Assembly: GCF_000948415.1 (NCBI RefSeq)
Contig: NZ_JYII01000007.1
Coordinates: 155,088-219,087, forward strand
Length of the DNA: 64,000 nt
Origin: Thalassospira sp. HJ
GTDB lineage: Bacteria; Pseudomonadota; Alphaproteobacteria; Rhodospirillales; Thalassospiraceae
Reading direction: 5' to 3'
The notes beneath the pieces were generated by a model. It ran no database searches and was not told the origin of the DNA. It saw only the letters and a program-made list of their open reading frames with translations. The position numbers and the translations under genes were made by a program. Shown piece by piece: positions 18,054 to 27,031 of this stretch (position 1 is the first letter of the stretch; the number at the start of each line of letters is the position of its first letter).

Positions 18054-18596
18054 ATGAGCCAGGCTGCACAAAGAAAATTTCGAAACGAAGTCGAGGAGTT
18101 CCTTTCCCGGCTTGAGCTGCGCGCGCGTAAGCTGATCTCGCTCGCGGACGTGCTTGAAAAGAACGCCGATAAGTCCGATGTCACCGGCTATCGCCCGTTT
18201 CGAGAAGAAGTGGATAACTTCAAGGCATTGTCGATTGTGATCACGGAGCGGATGAACAAGCTCGAAAGCCATCCCAAGAAAGAAGAGCTTGAAGAACAGT
18301 TCCATAAGCTGCAGGTCTTGATGCTTCGTCTTGTCATCAAGACCAGCCTGAAGTTCTTCTTTATCATGAGTGCCAAGGAACACCTGCCGCTTGGGGCGCG
18401 CGAAATGTTCCAGAGCGAGTTGCGCACCCTCTATGAGGCAGAGCGGATGATCTCTGATCCGCGCTATATCAGTCAGCTCGACGACTCCGCTAAGGAAGAC
18501 CTTGATACCGCCAAAGACATTCTCGAAGAAATCATCGAGAAGGCGCCCGCACTGCTGAATTTCAATAAACCAAGAAAGAAAAAACGCACCAGCTAG
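18054..18596 (+). CDS. Cytosolic helical protein of unknown function
   Basis: The 180 residues are almost all charged and helix-forming, with likely coiled coils (about 5-35 and 60-90) and a Leu/Phe-rich central helix (LRLVIKTSLKFFFIM). There is a basic tail KPRKKKRTS. It has no signal peptide and no recognised family. It starts about 100 bp after clpA in the same direction, beyond a hairpin, so co-transcription is possible but not certain. The basic tail could bind nucleic acid; that is only a guess. Confidence 0.65.
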   Translation: MSQAAQRKFRNEVEEFLSRLELRARKLISLADVLEKNADKSDVTGYRPFREEVDNFKALSIVITERMNKLESHPKKEELEEQFHKLQVLMLRLVIKTSLKFFFIMSAKEHLPLGAREMFQSELRTLYEAERMISDPRYISQLDDSAKEDLDTAKDILEEIIEKAPALLNFNKPRKKKRTS

Positions 18597-18611
18597 CGTG
18601 CCATAAGTTGC

Positions 18612-18708
18612 TTGCAAATAACGCAATTCTCTAAAGTATAGGTGGGTATTTGCAAAATGCAAAAATAGAAATTCGCATTTTGCAATCTTTGCATTTTGAA
18701 ATGCAAAG
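18612..18708. repeat. Cluster of TTGCAAA/TGCATTT palindromes (candidate activator binding sites)
   Basis: Four related sites lie within 97 bp: TTGCAAATAACGCAA (18612-18626), TTTGCAAAATGCAAA (18649-18663), GCATTTTGCAA (18675-18685, an exact inverted copy of 18650-18660) and CTTTGCATTT-TG-AAATGCAAAG (18687-18708, perfect 10-bp arms). They sit about 110-205 bp upstream of the predicted sigma-54 start site, the usual place for enhancer-binding activator sites. The cognate regulator is not in the window. Confidence 0.6.
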
Positions 18709-18791
18709 ATTATGAGTTAATGTAATTTTACTCGGAAGGGGATGTACCGAAATTTCCCGGAAAACCGGCGATTTCAAAGGTTTTTCGAAAG

Positions 18792-18808
18792 TTGGCACAC
18801 ATCCTGCT
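18792..18808 (+). promoter_or_regulatory. Sigma-54 (-24/-12) promoter
   Basis: TTGGCACACATCCTGCT matches the RpoN consensus TTGGCAC-N5-TTGCW, with GG at 18794-18795 and GC at 18806-18807 exactly ten bases apart. The predicted start is near 18819. Confidence 0.6.
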
Positions 18809-18818
18809 TGGTTCCGGG

Positions 18819-18929
18819 TGGACAGTTGTTCTTTGCAGGGGCGCGTATCGCGCCTGGAACAACGTAATCTTCTGCAGTTTGCTCGTGTCCCAACCAAACT
18901 CAGCGGCGGTCTTATACCGCCGCTTTTTT
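18819..18929 (+). ncRNA. Candidate sigma-54-dependent small RNA
   Basis: The predicted transcript is about 111 nt. Stem 1 pairs GTTGTTC (18825-18831) with GAACAAC (18857-18863) and contains an inner GGCGCG-TAT-CGCGCC hairpin (18840-18854). A roughly 38-nt unpaired stretch follows (including CCCAACCAAAC), then the terminator stem GCGGCGGT-CTTAT-ACCGCCGC (18903-18923) and six T. No start codon with a usable frame is present. This architecture (5' hairpin, open seed region, intrinsic terminator) is that of an Hfq-type trans-acting sRNA. I do not recognise a known family; the call rests on structure seen by eye. Confidence 0.5.
18902..18929 (+). terminator. Intrinsic terminator of the candidate small RNA
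   Basis: A 9-bp perfect GC-rich stem with a 5-nt loop is followed by TTTTTT. The reverse strand lacks a T-run, so it acts on the plus strand only. It is about 305 bp past the end of the preceding gene, too far to be simply that gene's terminator. Confidence 0.85.
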
Positions 18930-19064
18930 CTTGCCTGATTTCCGGGCTCTCCATTTCCCCAGTTTCTGCCGATCGCACTGTTGTTTTGGTGCGCGCAATC
19001 CACATATAGGACATGTGGAAGCTCCTCTCATGCGGCTCCACGTTCCCTTGGATTCTAAAAAAGG

Positions 19065-19093
19065 TTGTATTCGTGTTATATCCTTTGTATAAG
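19065..19093 (+). promoter_or_regulatory. Promoter of the Cache-like/chemoreceptor operon
   Basis: TTGTAT (19065-19070) and TATAAG (19088-19093) are 17 bp apart in an AT-rich stretch. This gives a start near 19100 and a leader of about 50 nt. Confidence 0.55.
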
Positions 19094-19151
19094 ATTCTAT
19101 ACTAATAGATAGTCAACCTTCGCCGTCGGCATAGACTAGGGAGTAAAATGA

Positions 19152-19769
19152 ATGAAGTCCAAGTGTGGTGTGGCTTTGGCCGGGATGCTTACAGCAGCAG
19201 TGCTTGCTGTGCCGCATGCTGCATTTGCCAAGGCAGAGTTGCCGGGGGATCCCAACGCGCTCATCACTGATCAGTTTATCCGCGACATCCGCGAATGGCT
19301 TGCCAATCCGGTTGTGTCGCTTTCCATTACGTCGCAGAACAAGCTGCGTAAGGATATGACGCAGGATCAGATTGATGCTGCGGACCAACAATGGCGCGCA
19401 GAACGCGAGGCCGAAGATCAGCCGTTGGTTGCAGCAATCCTGACCAACCCGCTGTCGGGCTACCTGACACAGGTGCAGGCGCGCTCTGGCGGGATGTATG
19501 CCGAAATCTTTGTGATGGACTCTGTGGGGCTGAATGTCGGGCAGAGCTCGATTACTTCCGATTTCTGGCAGGGGGATGAGGCGAAGTTTCAGAACACCTA
19601 TCCGAATGGCCCTGATGCGGTTTTCATTGATGAAGCCGAATACAACGAAAATTCTGACGCCTGGCTGTCGCAGCTCAACATGACAATGAGCGATGCGGAC
19701 CGTCAGCCGATCGGTGCCGTGACCATCGAGGTCAATCTCAATGAACTTGCACGTCGTCGTGGCCTGTAG
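19152..19769 (+). CDS. Secreted single-domain Cache/PDC-like sensor protein
   Basis: The 205 residues begin with a Sec signal ([17 protein letters not shown]). The mature part resembles a stand-alone PDC sensor: a long N-terminal helix, then [34 protein letters not shown], and a C-terminal [14 protein letters not shown] strand. Cache domains bind small ligands or report redox/solute state. With no transmembrane anchor it would be free in the periplasm. The start has AGGGAG eight bases upstream. The chemoreceptor gene begins 11 bp downstream, so the protein probably serves as that receptor's periplasmic partner; this is inference. Confidence 0.75.
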   Translation: MKSKCGVALAGMLTAAVLAVPHAAFAKAELPGDPNALITDQFIRDIREWLANPVVSLSITSQNKLRKDMTQDQIDAADQQWRAEREAEDQPLVAAILTNPLSGYLTQVQARSGGMYAEIFVMDSVGLNVGQSSITSDFWQGDEAKFQNTYPNGPDAVFIDEAEYNENSDAWLSQLNMTMSDADRQPIGAVTIEVNLNELARRRGL

Positions 19770-19780
19770 GGAGAATAGCT

Positions 19781-21463
19781 ATGAAATTCTTTGAAAACCT
19801 CTCTATCCCGGCAAAGCTGATGACCTGTTTTGCCATCATGATCGCCGTCATTTTGATGGTCGCAGGTGCTGGTATTTTCGCAACCATGAAGGTCAACAGT
19901 GCGAACGATCAACGCGATTACCTGTCCGAGTTTGAGCGCGACTATCGCAACCTTGATCGTGCGTATCTGATTGCGCGTCAGGAACTGGTGTATTTCCTGA
20001 CCACCGGAGATCGGGCTGGTTTGACTGGTTATGAAGCCTCACTTGAAGAGATTGATACCCGTACCGACGTTCTCAAAACTTATGAAGTGATCAACCCCGA
20101 GGTTGCAGCACTGATTGAAGAAATGGATGGCGCGATCGATCGCTGGGAAGAAATCGCGGTTCAGCAGGCACAGCTGATGCGTCACTACCTGACGGTCAAC
20201 CACGCCCGTGCGATCGAAGCATCTGGTGAGCCACGTGAACTGGCAGACCAAGTGACCATGATCGCAGGTGAACTTGCCAAGAACATTGATGAACTAGTTC
20301 TCGAAGTCGAGGCGGAAGTGGCAAACGCAATGACCATCTTCCAGGTAACTTTGGGCGCCGGAGTCGTCCTGCTGATCGCGATGGCGGTTCTGTTCGGTGG
20401 TACACTTTCACGCATGATCGCAACGCCGATCCGCAAGATGACCGAAGCCATGGGGAACCTGGCTGCTGGTAACCTTGATATCGAAACGCTTGATATGAAG
20501 CGTGCGGATGAAGTTGGTGCGATGGCCAAATCGCTTGAAGTCTTCCGCGAGAACGCCCGTGAACGTGCCCGCATGGCCGAGCAGGAAAAAGTCGAAGCCA
20601 AACGTCAGGTTGAACGTAGCCAGCGCATGGGGACGTTGACCAAGGGCTTTGATGAAAAAATCCAGGATGTTCTGCATGCAGTGAACGCAGCGCTTGATGA
20701 TGTCCGTTCGGCATCTGAAACGCTGACTTCGCATGCCCAGCGTGCCAACCAGGATGCCCAGGATGTGGCAGAGCAGGCGCAAGAGTCTTCTACCAACATC
20801 GAGACCGTGGCTTCTGCAACCGCACAGCTGTCGGCCTCGATTTCAGAAATCTCGTCGCAGATTGCACGTGTAACTGAAATCACGCAGGTCGCGGTGGGCG
20901 AAACCGAACGCACCAACGAACGCGTTGCGAAACTCAATGATGCCGCGCAAAGCGTTGGCGAGGTTGTCAACCTGATCAGTGACATTGCCGATCAGACCAA
21001 CCTGCTGGCCCTTAACGCAACCATTGAATCGGCCCGTGCAGGCGAAGCTGGTAAAGGCTTTGCGGTGGTGGCTGGCGAGGTCAAAAACCTTGCTTCCCAG
21101 ACCGTCAAGGCGACCGAGCAGATCACTGCCAAGATTGCCGAGATGCAAAGCGAAACCGGTGCTGCTTCCGAGGCTGTGCGTGGCTTTGCCGACACCATCA
21201 CCAAGATTGATGAGCTGATGTCGGTTGTTGCCAGTGCGGTTGAAGAGCAGGGCGCTGCAACCGAGGAAATCTCGCGCAGTGTCGAAGGGGCTGCCAACGG
21301 TAACGTCGCCATCACCAACGCAGTTAAAAACGTTGCTGATGCAACGACCGAGAGTGGTGATCTCTCAAGCGGTCAGCTCGACAGCGTTGGACGATTGGCT
21401 GCTGCCAATGATGAGCTTCGCAGCCATGTCAACGGCTTCCTGAATGACGTCCGTACCGTCTGA
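19781..21463 (+). CDS. Methyl-accepting chemotaxis protein (CHASE3-like sensor, HAMP)
   Basis: The 560 residues run in order: TM1 (about 12-33), an all-helical periplasmic domain with CHASE3/4HB character (about 40-180), TM2 (about 187-208), HAMP ([25 protein letters not shown]), and a cytoplasmic signalling coiled coil. The tip [21 protein letters not shown] is the highly conserved CheA/CheW-binding hairpin. It is co-transcribed with the Cache-like secreted protein. It has no clear C-terminal CheR pentapeptide, the last residues being FLNDVRTV. A strong terminator follows. Confidence 0.93.
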   Translation: MKFFENLSIPAKLMTCFAIMIAVILMVAGAGIFATMKVNSANDQRDYLSEFERDYRNLDRAYLIARQELVYFLTTGDRAGLTGYEASLEEIDTRTDVLKTYEVINPEVAALIEEMDGAIDRWEEIAVQQAQLMRHYLTVNHARAIEASGEPRELADQVTMIAGELAKNIDELVLEVEAEVANAMTIFQVTLGAGVVLLIAMAVLFGGTLSRMIATPIRKMTEAMGNLAAGNLDIETLDMKRADEVGAMAKSLEVFRENARERARMAEQEKVEAKRQVERSQRMGTLTKGFDEKIQDVLHAVNAALDDVRSASETLTSHAQRANQDAQDVAEQAQESSTNIETVASATAQLSASISEISSQIARVTEITQVAVGETERTNERVAKLNDAAQSVGEVVNLISDIADQTNLLALNATIESARAGEAGKGFAVVAGEVKNLASQTVKATEQITAKIAEMQSETGAASEAVRGFADTITKIDELMSVVASAVEEQGAATEEISRSVEGAANGNVAITNAVKNVADATTESGDLSSGQLDSVGRLAAANDELRSHVNGFLNDVRTV

Positions 21464-21483
21464 CGGACAAGACATATCACGAC

Positions 21484-21520
21484 AAAAGGCGCGGGAATTT
21501 CCCGCGCCTTTTCTTTTTTG
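21484..21520 (+). terminator. Intrinsic terminator of the chemoreceptor operon
   Basis: A 14-bp perfect stem (21484-21497 / 21499-21512) around a single T is followed by CTTTTTT. The A-rich left side lets it also serve the minus-strand gene ending at 21542. Confidence 0.85.
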
Positions 21521-21541
21521 GTATGTCGCATCGCGGCCGGG

Positions 21542-22738
21542 TTACGAGCCCGGCTGTTCCTGCCGATAGGGGCTGTGTTCCGACAGGATATAGTCGCGAT
21601 CCTGATCAATATGGTCGCGTTCCTGCCTCAGAAACTGCGCGACCGCGCGCTTGAGGCCCGGGTCGGCAATCAAGTGGGCAGAATGGGTGATGACGGGTTC
21701 GTAGCCGCGCTGGATCTTGTGTTCGCCCTGCGCGCCGGCCTCGACCGTTTTAAGGCCGTGTTCGATCGCGATATCAATGGCTTGATAGTAACAGGTCTCG
21801 AAATGCAAAAGCCGGGTGCGATCAATCGTGCCCCAGTTACGGCCATAAAGCGTTTCCGAGCCAATCATGTTCAGCGCGCCGGCGACCATTTCCCCATCAT
21901 TGAACGCGCAGACCAGAACCGTGCGATCGCGAATGCGCTCATGGAGCAAATCAAAGAAGTCACGCGTCAGATAGGCCTGACCCCATTTGCGATCCGATGT
22001 GTCACGATAGAAATGATAAAACCGGTCCCAATGATGGGGTTTCAGATCATCGCCGCGCAGGGCCTTAAAGCTGTAACCGGCCTCAAGAACCTGTTTGCGT
22101 TCCTTGCGCAGGTTCTTGCGTTTGCGCGAATTAAGCGCACCCAGGAAATCATCGAAATTCTGATAGTCTCGATTACGCCAATGATATTGCATGCCGGTGC
22201 GCGCAAGAAACCCGGCCTGTTCCATCTGCCTGCTTTCATCGCCACTGCAAAACGTGACATGCAAGGTCGCCATGCCAAGCTTTTCGGGCAGGATCGTCAT
22301 GCCGTTGATCAACGCATTGCGCACACCTTCGGGATCCGGGTGATCCTTTGCGACAAGCAGTCTTGGGCCGGGGACGGGTGAAAAGGGGACTGCTGATTGC
22401 AGTTTAGGGTAATAGCGCCCGCCAGCCCGCTCATAGGCCTCTGCCCAGGCCCAGTCAAAAACATACTCGCCGTAAGAATGGCCTTTGACATAAAGCGGCA
22501 CAATGCCGATGACGGAACCTATTTCATCCTCGGCCACCAGATGGAAGGGTTGCCAGCCGGTTTCGGCCGTGGTCGATCCGCTGTCTTCCATAGCCGATAG
22601 AAAGGCAAAACTGACAAACGGGTTGTCTGACCCCGCGCAGTTGTCCCAGTTCTGTTGGCCGATTTGATGAATATCGGTGACGGTTCTGATTTCGACAGGC
22701 AAAGCAAGTTCCCCGAAGCGGGTCCCCAAAGGTGACAA
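21542..22738 (-). CDS. FemAB-like GNAT family protein (DUF482, peptidoglycan-biosynthesis-like)
   Basis: The protein has 398 residues. Features typical of the FemAB_like/DUF482 family are NPFVSFAFLSAMEDSGS near the N-terminus, YGEYVFDWAWAEAYERAGGRYYPKLQSAVPF (read in parts), a basic NSRKRKNLRKERK patch, and the C-terminal EAGAQGEHKIQRGYEPV. The fold is related to the Fem transferases that add amino acids to peptidoglycan, but no member of this group has a settled substrate. It is cytosolic and monocistronic. It diverges from serA, with which it shares a 200-bp intergenic region. Confidence 0.8.
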   Translation of the reverse strand: MSPLGTRFGELALPVEIRTVTDIHQIGQQNWDNCAGSDNPFVSFAFLSAMEDSGSTTAETGWQPFHLVAEDEIGSVIGIVPLYVKGHSYGEYVFDWAWAEAYERAGGRYYPKLQSAVPFSPVPGPRLLVAKDHPDPEGVRNALINGMTILPEKLGMATLHVTFCSGDESRQMEQAGFLARTGMQYHWRNRDYQNFDDFLGALNSRKRKNLRKERKQVLEAGYSFKALRGDDLKPHHWDRFYHFYRDTSDRKWGQAYLTRDFFDLLHERIRDRTVLVCAFNDGEMVAGALNMIGSETLYGRNWGTIDRTRLLHFETCYYQAIDIAIEHGLKTVEAGAQGEHKIQRGYEPVITHSAHLIADPGLKRAVAQFLRQERDHIDQDRDYILSEHSPYRQEQPGS

Positions 22739-22946
22739 CGGCCCGTTGAAGGGGCCTGATTTTCATACGCATTAGCCGGTATATGCGTTCAGAAGATAGG
22801 CGCAATGCGTATTTACGCAAGGGAAAGCCTTTGACGGACGTGCCGCGAAGTCCTATTTCATTGTGCCACAGGCCGATTTTAAACGGTTTGAAAAACGGCT
22901 CGGGGATTTTCCCGTGTCGCCCTCGCGAAGAAAAGGATGGTGCGCC

Positions 22947-24188
22947 GTGAACAGCAAACTTTCGTTGGAGAAGGACAAGATCAAGGTTGTCCTGCTCGAA
23001 GGTATCCATGAAAACGCTGTAAAGATGTTCAAAGAGGCCGGCTACTCTAATGTCGACCATTACCCTGCTGCGCTCGACGCGGACGAACTGAAGTCCGTTG
23101 TCTCCGAAGCGCACTTTTTGGGCATTCGTTCCCGTACCAAACTTACCGAAGAAGTCATTGATGCCGCATCCAAGCTGACCTCGATCGGCTGTTTCTGCAT
23201 CGGCACCAACCAGGTCGATCTGCAGGCTGCTGCCATGCGCGGCATTCCGGTGTTCAACGCACCGTATTCCAACACCCGTTCGGTTGCCGAGCTGGTGCTG
23301 GGCCAGATCATCATGCTTCTGCGTGGCATCCCGAAGCGCAATGCGGCTGCCCATGAAGGTGGCTGGTTGAAAAACGCCCATGGTTCCTATGAGGCACGTG
23401 GCAAGACGCTGGGCATCATCGGCTATGGCCATATCGGTTCGCAGCTTTCGGTCCTGGCGGAATCGCTTGGCATGAACGTCATTTATTTTGACGTGGTCAA
23501 CAAGCTTGCCATGGGTAACGCCAATTCCTGCTCGTCGATGGATGAACTTCTGGAAAAGTCTGATGTCGTATCGTTGCATGTCCCGGCCAACGAGCAGACC
23601 AAGAACATGATCACCGCTGCCGAAATCGCCAAGATGAAAAAGGGCGCGCATCTGATCAATGCCGCACGTGGCAATGTCATCGTCATCGACGACCTGGCCG
23701 CCGCCCTTGAAAGCGGTCATCTGGCCGGTGCGGCGCTTGACGTGTTCCCGGTCGAGCCGGCTGGCAAGGACGAACAGTTCGAGAGCCCGCTGCGTGGCAT
23801 GGACAACGTGATCCTGACCCCGCATATCGGTGGCTCCACGCAGGAAGCGCAGGAAAATATCGGGATCGAGGTCGCAGACAAGCTGATCACCTATTCCGAT
23901 AACGGTTCGACCCTTGGGGCTGTGAACTTCCCGGAAGTCTCGCTTCCGGTCAAGGACCGCACCCATACCCGCTTCATGCACATTCACCGCAACGTTCCGG
24001 GCGTGCTGCTTAAGATCAACGATGTGTTTGCCCGCCGCGGCATCAACATCAGCGGTCAGTATCTGCGTTCCGAAGGCGGCGTTGGCTATGTGGTCGTCGA
24101 AGTCGACAAGGAAATCAAACCGGGCGAGGGCGTTCGCAAGGAACTGTCTGCCATCGAAGGGACCCTTCGCGTCCGCTTCCTGTTCTGA
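22947..24188 (+). CDS. serA: D-3-phosphoglycerate dehydrogenase
   Basis: The 413 residues are of the E. coli SerA type: SLEKDKIKVVLLEG at the N-terminus, the NAD-binding GIIGYGHIGSQLS, the catalytic Arg-Glu-His set (GIRSRT, DVFPVEP, LTPHIGGSTQEAQ), and a C-terminal ACT domain (about 335-413) that binds serine for feedback control. It catalyses the first step of serine synthesis. GTG 22947 is chosen over ATG 22863 because AAGGA lies nine bases upstream and the family N-terminus starts here. Confidence 0.95.
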   Translation: MNSKLSLEKDKIKVVLLEGIHENAVKMFKEAGYSNVDHYPAALDADELKSVVSEAHFLGIRSRTKLTEEVIDAASKLTSIGCFCIGTNQVDLQAAAMRGIPVFNAPYSNTRSVAELVLGQIIMLLRGIPKRNAAAHEGGWLKNAHGSYEARGKTLGIIGYGHIGSQLSVLAESLGMNVIYFDVVNKLAMGNANSCSSMDELLEKSDVVSLHVPANEQTKNMITAAEIAKMKKGAHLINAARGNVIVIDDLAAALESGHLAGAALDVFPVEPAGKDEQFESPLRGMDNVILTPHIGGSTQEAQENIGIEVADKLITYSDNGSTLGAVNFPEVSLPVKDRTHTRFMHIHRNVPGVLLKINDVFARRGINISGQYLRSEGGVGYVVVEVDKEIKPGEGVRKELSAIEGTLRVRFLF

Positions 24189-24213
24189 TCTGAACAGATC
24201 GGTTTAGAAATAC

Positions 24214-24248
24214 AAAAGGGCGGGTGCCAGATGGTCCCCGCCCTTTTT
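24214..24248. terminator. Bidirectional terminator between serA and the GNAT gene
   Basis: An 11-bp perfect stem (24214-24224 / 24237-24247) with a 12-nt loop is flanked by A-run and T-run. Confidence 0.85.
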
Positions 24249-24268
24249 GTTTGTCTTGTGTGATTTGC

Positions 24269-24751
24269 TTAAAGCTTGCGATACATCACCAGCGCGTCGG
24301 TTTCGCCCAATGTCGGATGCATGAAGGCGCCGGGCAGGCGACCGACAATCTCAAAGCCGAGTTTCGGCCACAAGTGAACAGCGGCAGCGTTGCTGGCGAT
24401 CACGAAATTGAACTGCATGGCGCGGTAGCCAAGTTCCTTGGCGCGCACAAGCGAGTCTTCACACATGCGCCGCGCAATACCCCGGCCGCTGGCAGCAGGC
24501 GAGGTCATATAGCCGCAATTACACACATGCGATCCGCCGCCGCCCTGGTTTTGGCGGATGTAATAGGTGCCGACCACCTTGCCGTCTTCCTCGGCCACCA
24601 GAGTGACCTTGTCCTTTCCCATCCAATAGGCAATGACGTCGTCGTCGGTCATGTCGCTATCAATGGCATAGGTATCACCGGCCCGCAGGATCGGTGCGAC
24701 GATATCAAGGATGGCTGGGATGTCTTGTTCGGTGGCGGGGCGAATATTCAT
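24269..24751 (-). CDS. GNAT family N-acetyltransferase
   Basis: The 160 residues form a single GNAT domain. MNIRPATEQDIPAILDIV is the first strand-helix, VGTYYIRQNQ the central strand, and SPAASGRGIARRMCEDSL the acetyl-CoA pyrophosphate loop (R/Q-x-x-G-x-G/A). The C-terminal KLGFEIVGRLPGAFMHP matches the phosphinothricin-acetyltransferase-like branch. The acceptor is unknown. It lies 45 bp after aat on the same strand and may be its operon partner. Confidence 0.85.
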   Translation of the reverse strand: MNIRPATEQDIPAILDIVAPILRAGDTYAIDSDMTDDDVIAYWMGKDKVTLVAEEDGKVVGTYYIRQNQGGGGSHVCNCGYMTSPAASGRGIARRMCEDSLVRAKELGYRAMQFNFVIASNAAAVHLWPKLGFEIVGRLPGAFMHPTLGETDALVMYRKL

Positions 24752-24796
24752 GTGGAACTCGTCGTGGTGTGGAGGTCGTGGTGGGCGCTGCAGACT

Positions 24797-25462
24797 TCAC
24801 GGCTGCAGATGAGCCTCACTATCGCCGCCCGTCAGCGTTTCTTCAAGGATTTCCGGATCAACTTCGAACGGAAGGTTGGCACGCCCCGTCAGGGCCTTGG
24901 CCAGTTCGTTGCGATACCGCTCACGCGGGATTTCCTCGACCCCGAACTGTTTGAGGTGATCATTGACGAACTGCGTATCAAGCAGGCTGTAGCCGCCCTG
25001 ACGCATCAGGGCAACCAGATAGACCAGGGCGACCTTTGATGCATTGGTCGCGCGTGAAAACATGCTTTCGCCAAAGAACGCCTTGCCGAGGCTCACGCCA
25101 TAAAGACCACCAACCAACTCACCGTCTTTCCATGCCTCGATCGAATGGGCACAGCCCATCTTGTGAAGCGCGCAATAGGCATCAAGGATGTTGCTGTTAA
25201 TCCAGGTGTCATCACGGGTATCGGTTGGCTCCGCACAGGCGCGGATCACGTCGGGAAAGGCACGATCGACATGGATTTTATAGGTGCCTTTGCGCACTTC
25301 CTTGCGCAGGCTGCGCGGCACGTGGAAGCCATCAAGCGGCAAGACACCACGCCATTCCGGATCGATCCAGTAAAGCGTTGGATCATCATGGCTTTCGGCC
25401 ATCGGAAACAGGCCGACGGAATAGGCTCGGATCAAAAGATCAGGGGTCAGCTGGTTTGACAT
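24797..25462 (-). CDS. aat: Leucyl/phenylalanyl-tRNA-protein transferase
   Basis: The 221-residue length is typical. It has the family marks [28 protein letters not shown], the [21 protein letters not shown] core (cited in parts), [10 protein letters not shown] and [15 protein letters not shown]. Aat moves Leu or Phe from tRNA to proteins with N-terminal Lys or Arg, so making the N-degrons read by ClpS. Alphaproteobacteria often keep aat beside accBC, as here (accC stop 203 bp upstream on the same strand). Confidence 0.95.
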   Translation of the reverse strand: MSNQLTPDLLIRAYSVGLFPMAESHDDPTLYWIDPEWRGVLPLDGFHVPRSLRKEVRKGTYKIHVDRAFPDVIRACAEPTDTRDDTWINSNILDAYCALHKMGCAHSIEAWKDGELVGGLYGVSLGKAFFGESMFSRATNASKVALVYLVALMRQGGYSLLDTQFVNDHLKQFGVEEIPRERYRNELAKALTGRANLPFEVDPEILEETLTGGDSEAHLQP

Positions 25463-25618
25463 GATCGCAGTGATAATTGCTCTGGTCCTGTTTGTCTGGT
25501 GTCTGTTTACATATGAGATACCCGGTCGGTCCCGACAAGGTCATCACACATCCCAGTCTGAACCGGGCTTTTATAATAGGGAAGCTTGATTAACGTTTTG
25601 ATGTGGATCGGAAACAAA

Positions 25619-25644
25619 AAACGGGAACCCGAAGGTTCCCGTTT
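25619..25644 (-). terminator. Intrinsic terminator of accB-accC
   Basis: An 11-bp perfect stem around CGAA; on the minus strand it is followed by TTTTTTG, 20 bp after the accC stop. Confidence 0.9.
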
Positions 25645-25664
25645 GAAATGGGTTTATGCACTGA

Positions 25665-27014
25665 TCACAGCGTTTTTTTCATGCCCATGAACTTTTCCAG
25701 CCAGTGGATGTCGTAATCCCCTTTCTGGATGTCCGGGTTGGACAGAAGCGTCTGATGCAGCGGGATGGTGGTTTTGATGCCGCCAATCGCATATTCCGCC
25801 AGCGCACGGCGCAGGCGCATCATGCATTCTTCACGGTCGCGACCATGGACAATCAGCTTTGCGATCATGCTGTCGTAATAAGGCGGGATCGAATAACCGG
25901 TATAGATGCCGCTATCGACACGCACGCCAAGACCGCCCGGTGCATGATATTCCTTGATCTTGCCCGGTGACGGAACGAAGGTCTGCGGATCTTCGGCATT
26001 GATACGGCATTCAATTGCATGACCATGAATTTCAAGGTCTTCCTGCTTGAATGACAGCTCAAGACCGGCTGCAACACGGATCTGTTCACGCACAAGGTCA
26101 ACACCGGAAATCATTTCGGTTACCGGGTGTTCGACCTGCAGGCGGGTGTTCATTTCGATGAAATAGAACTCGCCATTTTCATACAGGAACTCGATCGTGC
26201 CGGCATTGCGGTAGCCCATGCCGATCATGGCATTGGCAACGGTGGAACCGATGCGTTCGCGTTCTTCCGGTGTCAGGGTCGGAGACGGAGCTTCTTCAAG
26301 CACCTTCTGGTGACGACGCTGCAAGGAGCAATCGCGTTCAAACAGGTGAACCGCGTTGCCATGCATGTCACCAATGACCTGCAATTCGATGTGGCGCGGT
26401 TTGCCAAGGTACTTTTCCATGTAAACGGCGGCATTGCCAAAGTTCTGTAATGCTTCCTTACGGGTCATGGAAAAGGCTTCGGCAAGGTCTTCTTCGCGCT
26501 CGACCACTTTCATGCCACGACCGCCGCCGCCGCCCGATGCCTTGATCAGGACTGGATATCCGATGTCCTTGGCGCATTTGCGGGCTTCGTCAACGGTGGT
26601 GATTTCACCATCGGACCCCGGCACACACGGAATGCCAAGTTTCTCGGCGGTCTGTTTTGCCGTGATCTTGTCACCCATGGTGCGGATATGTTCCGGCGTC
26701 GGACCGATGAAGGTAAAGCCGTGCTCTTCGACCATGGATGCGAAATCGGCACTTTCCGACAGGAAGCCATATCCCGGATGGATGGCTTCGGCGCCGGTGA
26801 TTTCAGCAGCCGAAAGAATGGCCGGAATATTGAGATAGCTGTCTTTGGATGCTGCCGGACCGATGCAGACCGATTCGTCGGCCAGACGCACATGCATGGC
26901 GTCCGCATCGGCAGTGGAATGCACCGCGACAGTTTTGATGCCCATTTCGCGGCAGGCGCGCTGAATACGAAGCGCGATTTCACCACGGTTGGCAATCAGG
27001 ATTTTGTCGAACAT
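25665..27014 (-). CDS. accC: Acetyl-CoA carboxylase, biotin carboxylase subunit
   Basis: The 449 residues begin [17 protein letters not shown]. The ATP-grasp region has the glycine-rich [14 protein letters not shown] loop, then the conserved [17 protein letters not shown], metal-binding [17 protein letters not shown], and RINAEDP. It carboxylates the biotin on AccB with ATP and bicarbonate, the first half-reaction of malonyl-CoA synthesis. It follows accB by 17 bp and shares the terminator at 25619-25644. Confidence 0.97.
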   Translation of the reverse strand: MFDKILIANRGEIALRIQRACREMGIKTVAVHSTADADAMHVRLADESVCIGPAASKDSYLNIPAILSAAEITGAEAIHPGYGFLSESADFASMVEEHGFTFIGPTPEHIRTMGDKITAKQTAEKLGIPCVPGSDGEITTVDEARKCAKDIGYPVLIKASGGGGGRGMKVVEREEDLAEAFSMTRKEALQNFGNAAVYMEKYLGKPRHIELQVIGDMHGNAVHLFERDCSLQRRHQKVLEEAPSPTLTPEERERIGSTVANAMIGMGYRNAGTIEFLYENGEFYFIEMNTRLQVEHPVTEMISGVDLVREQIRVAAGLELSFKQEDLEIHGHAIECRINAEDPQTFVPSPGKIKEYHAPGGLGVRVDSGIYTGYSIPPYYDSMIAKLIVHGRDREECMMRLRRALAEYAIGGIKTTIPLHQTLLSNPDIQKGDYDIHWLEKFMGMKKTL

Positions 27015-27031
27015 GCGGTTGATACCCCGGC

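Larger units (their letters stand above)
18597..19151. other. Gene-free regulatory region with a candidate sigma-54 small-RNA unit
   Basis: These 555 bp have no plausible ORF. They hold, in order on the plus strand, a cluster of TGCAAA palindromes, a sigma-54 promoter, a structured transcript, an intrinsic terminator, an imperfectly placed CCACAT/ATGTGG repeat (19000-19018), and a sigma-70 promoter for the gene at 19152. Each is listed separately. Confidence 0.6.

Noticed and set aside
22765..22812. ATACGCATT/AATGCGTAT inverted repeat between the FemAB-like gene and serA
   Set aside because: Nine-bp arms 30 bp apart may be an operator, but nothing else supports it and similar repeats are expected by chance.
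22524..23987. Long open frame (487 codons) antisense to serA
   Set aside because: It lies wholly opposite a certain gene and its product has no recognisable domain; in this GC-rich coding style the opposite frame often stays open.
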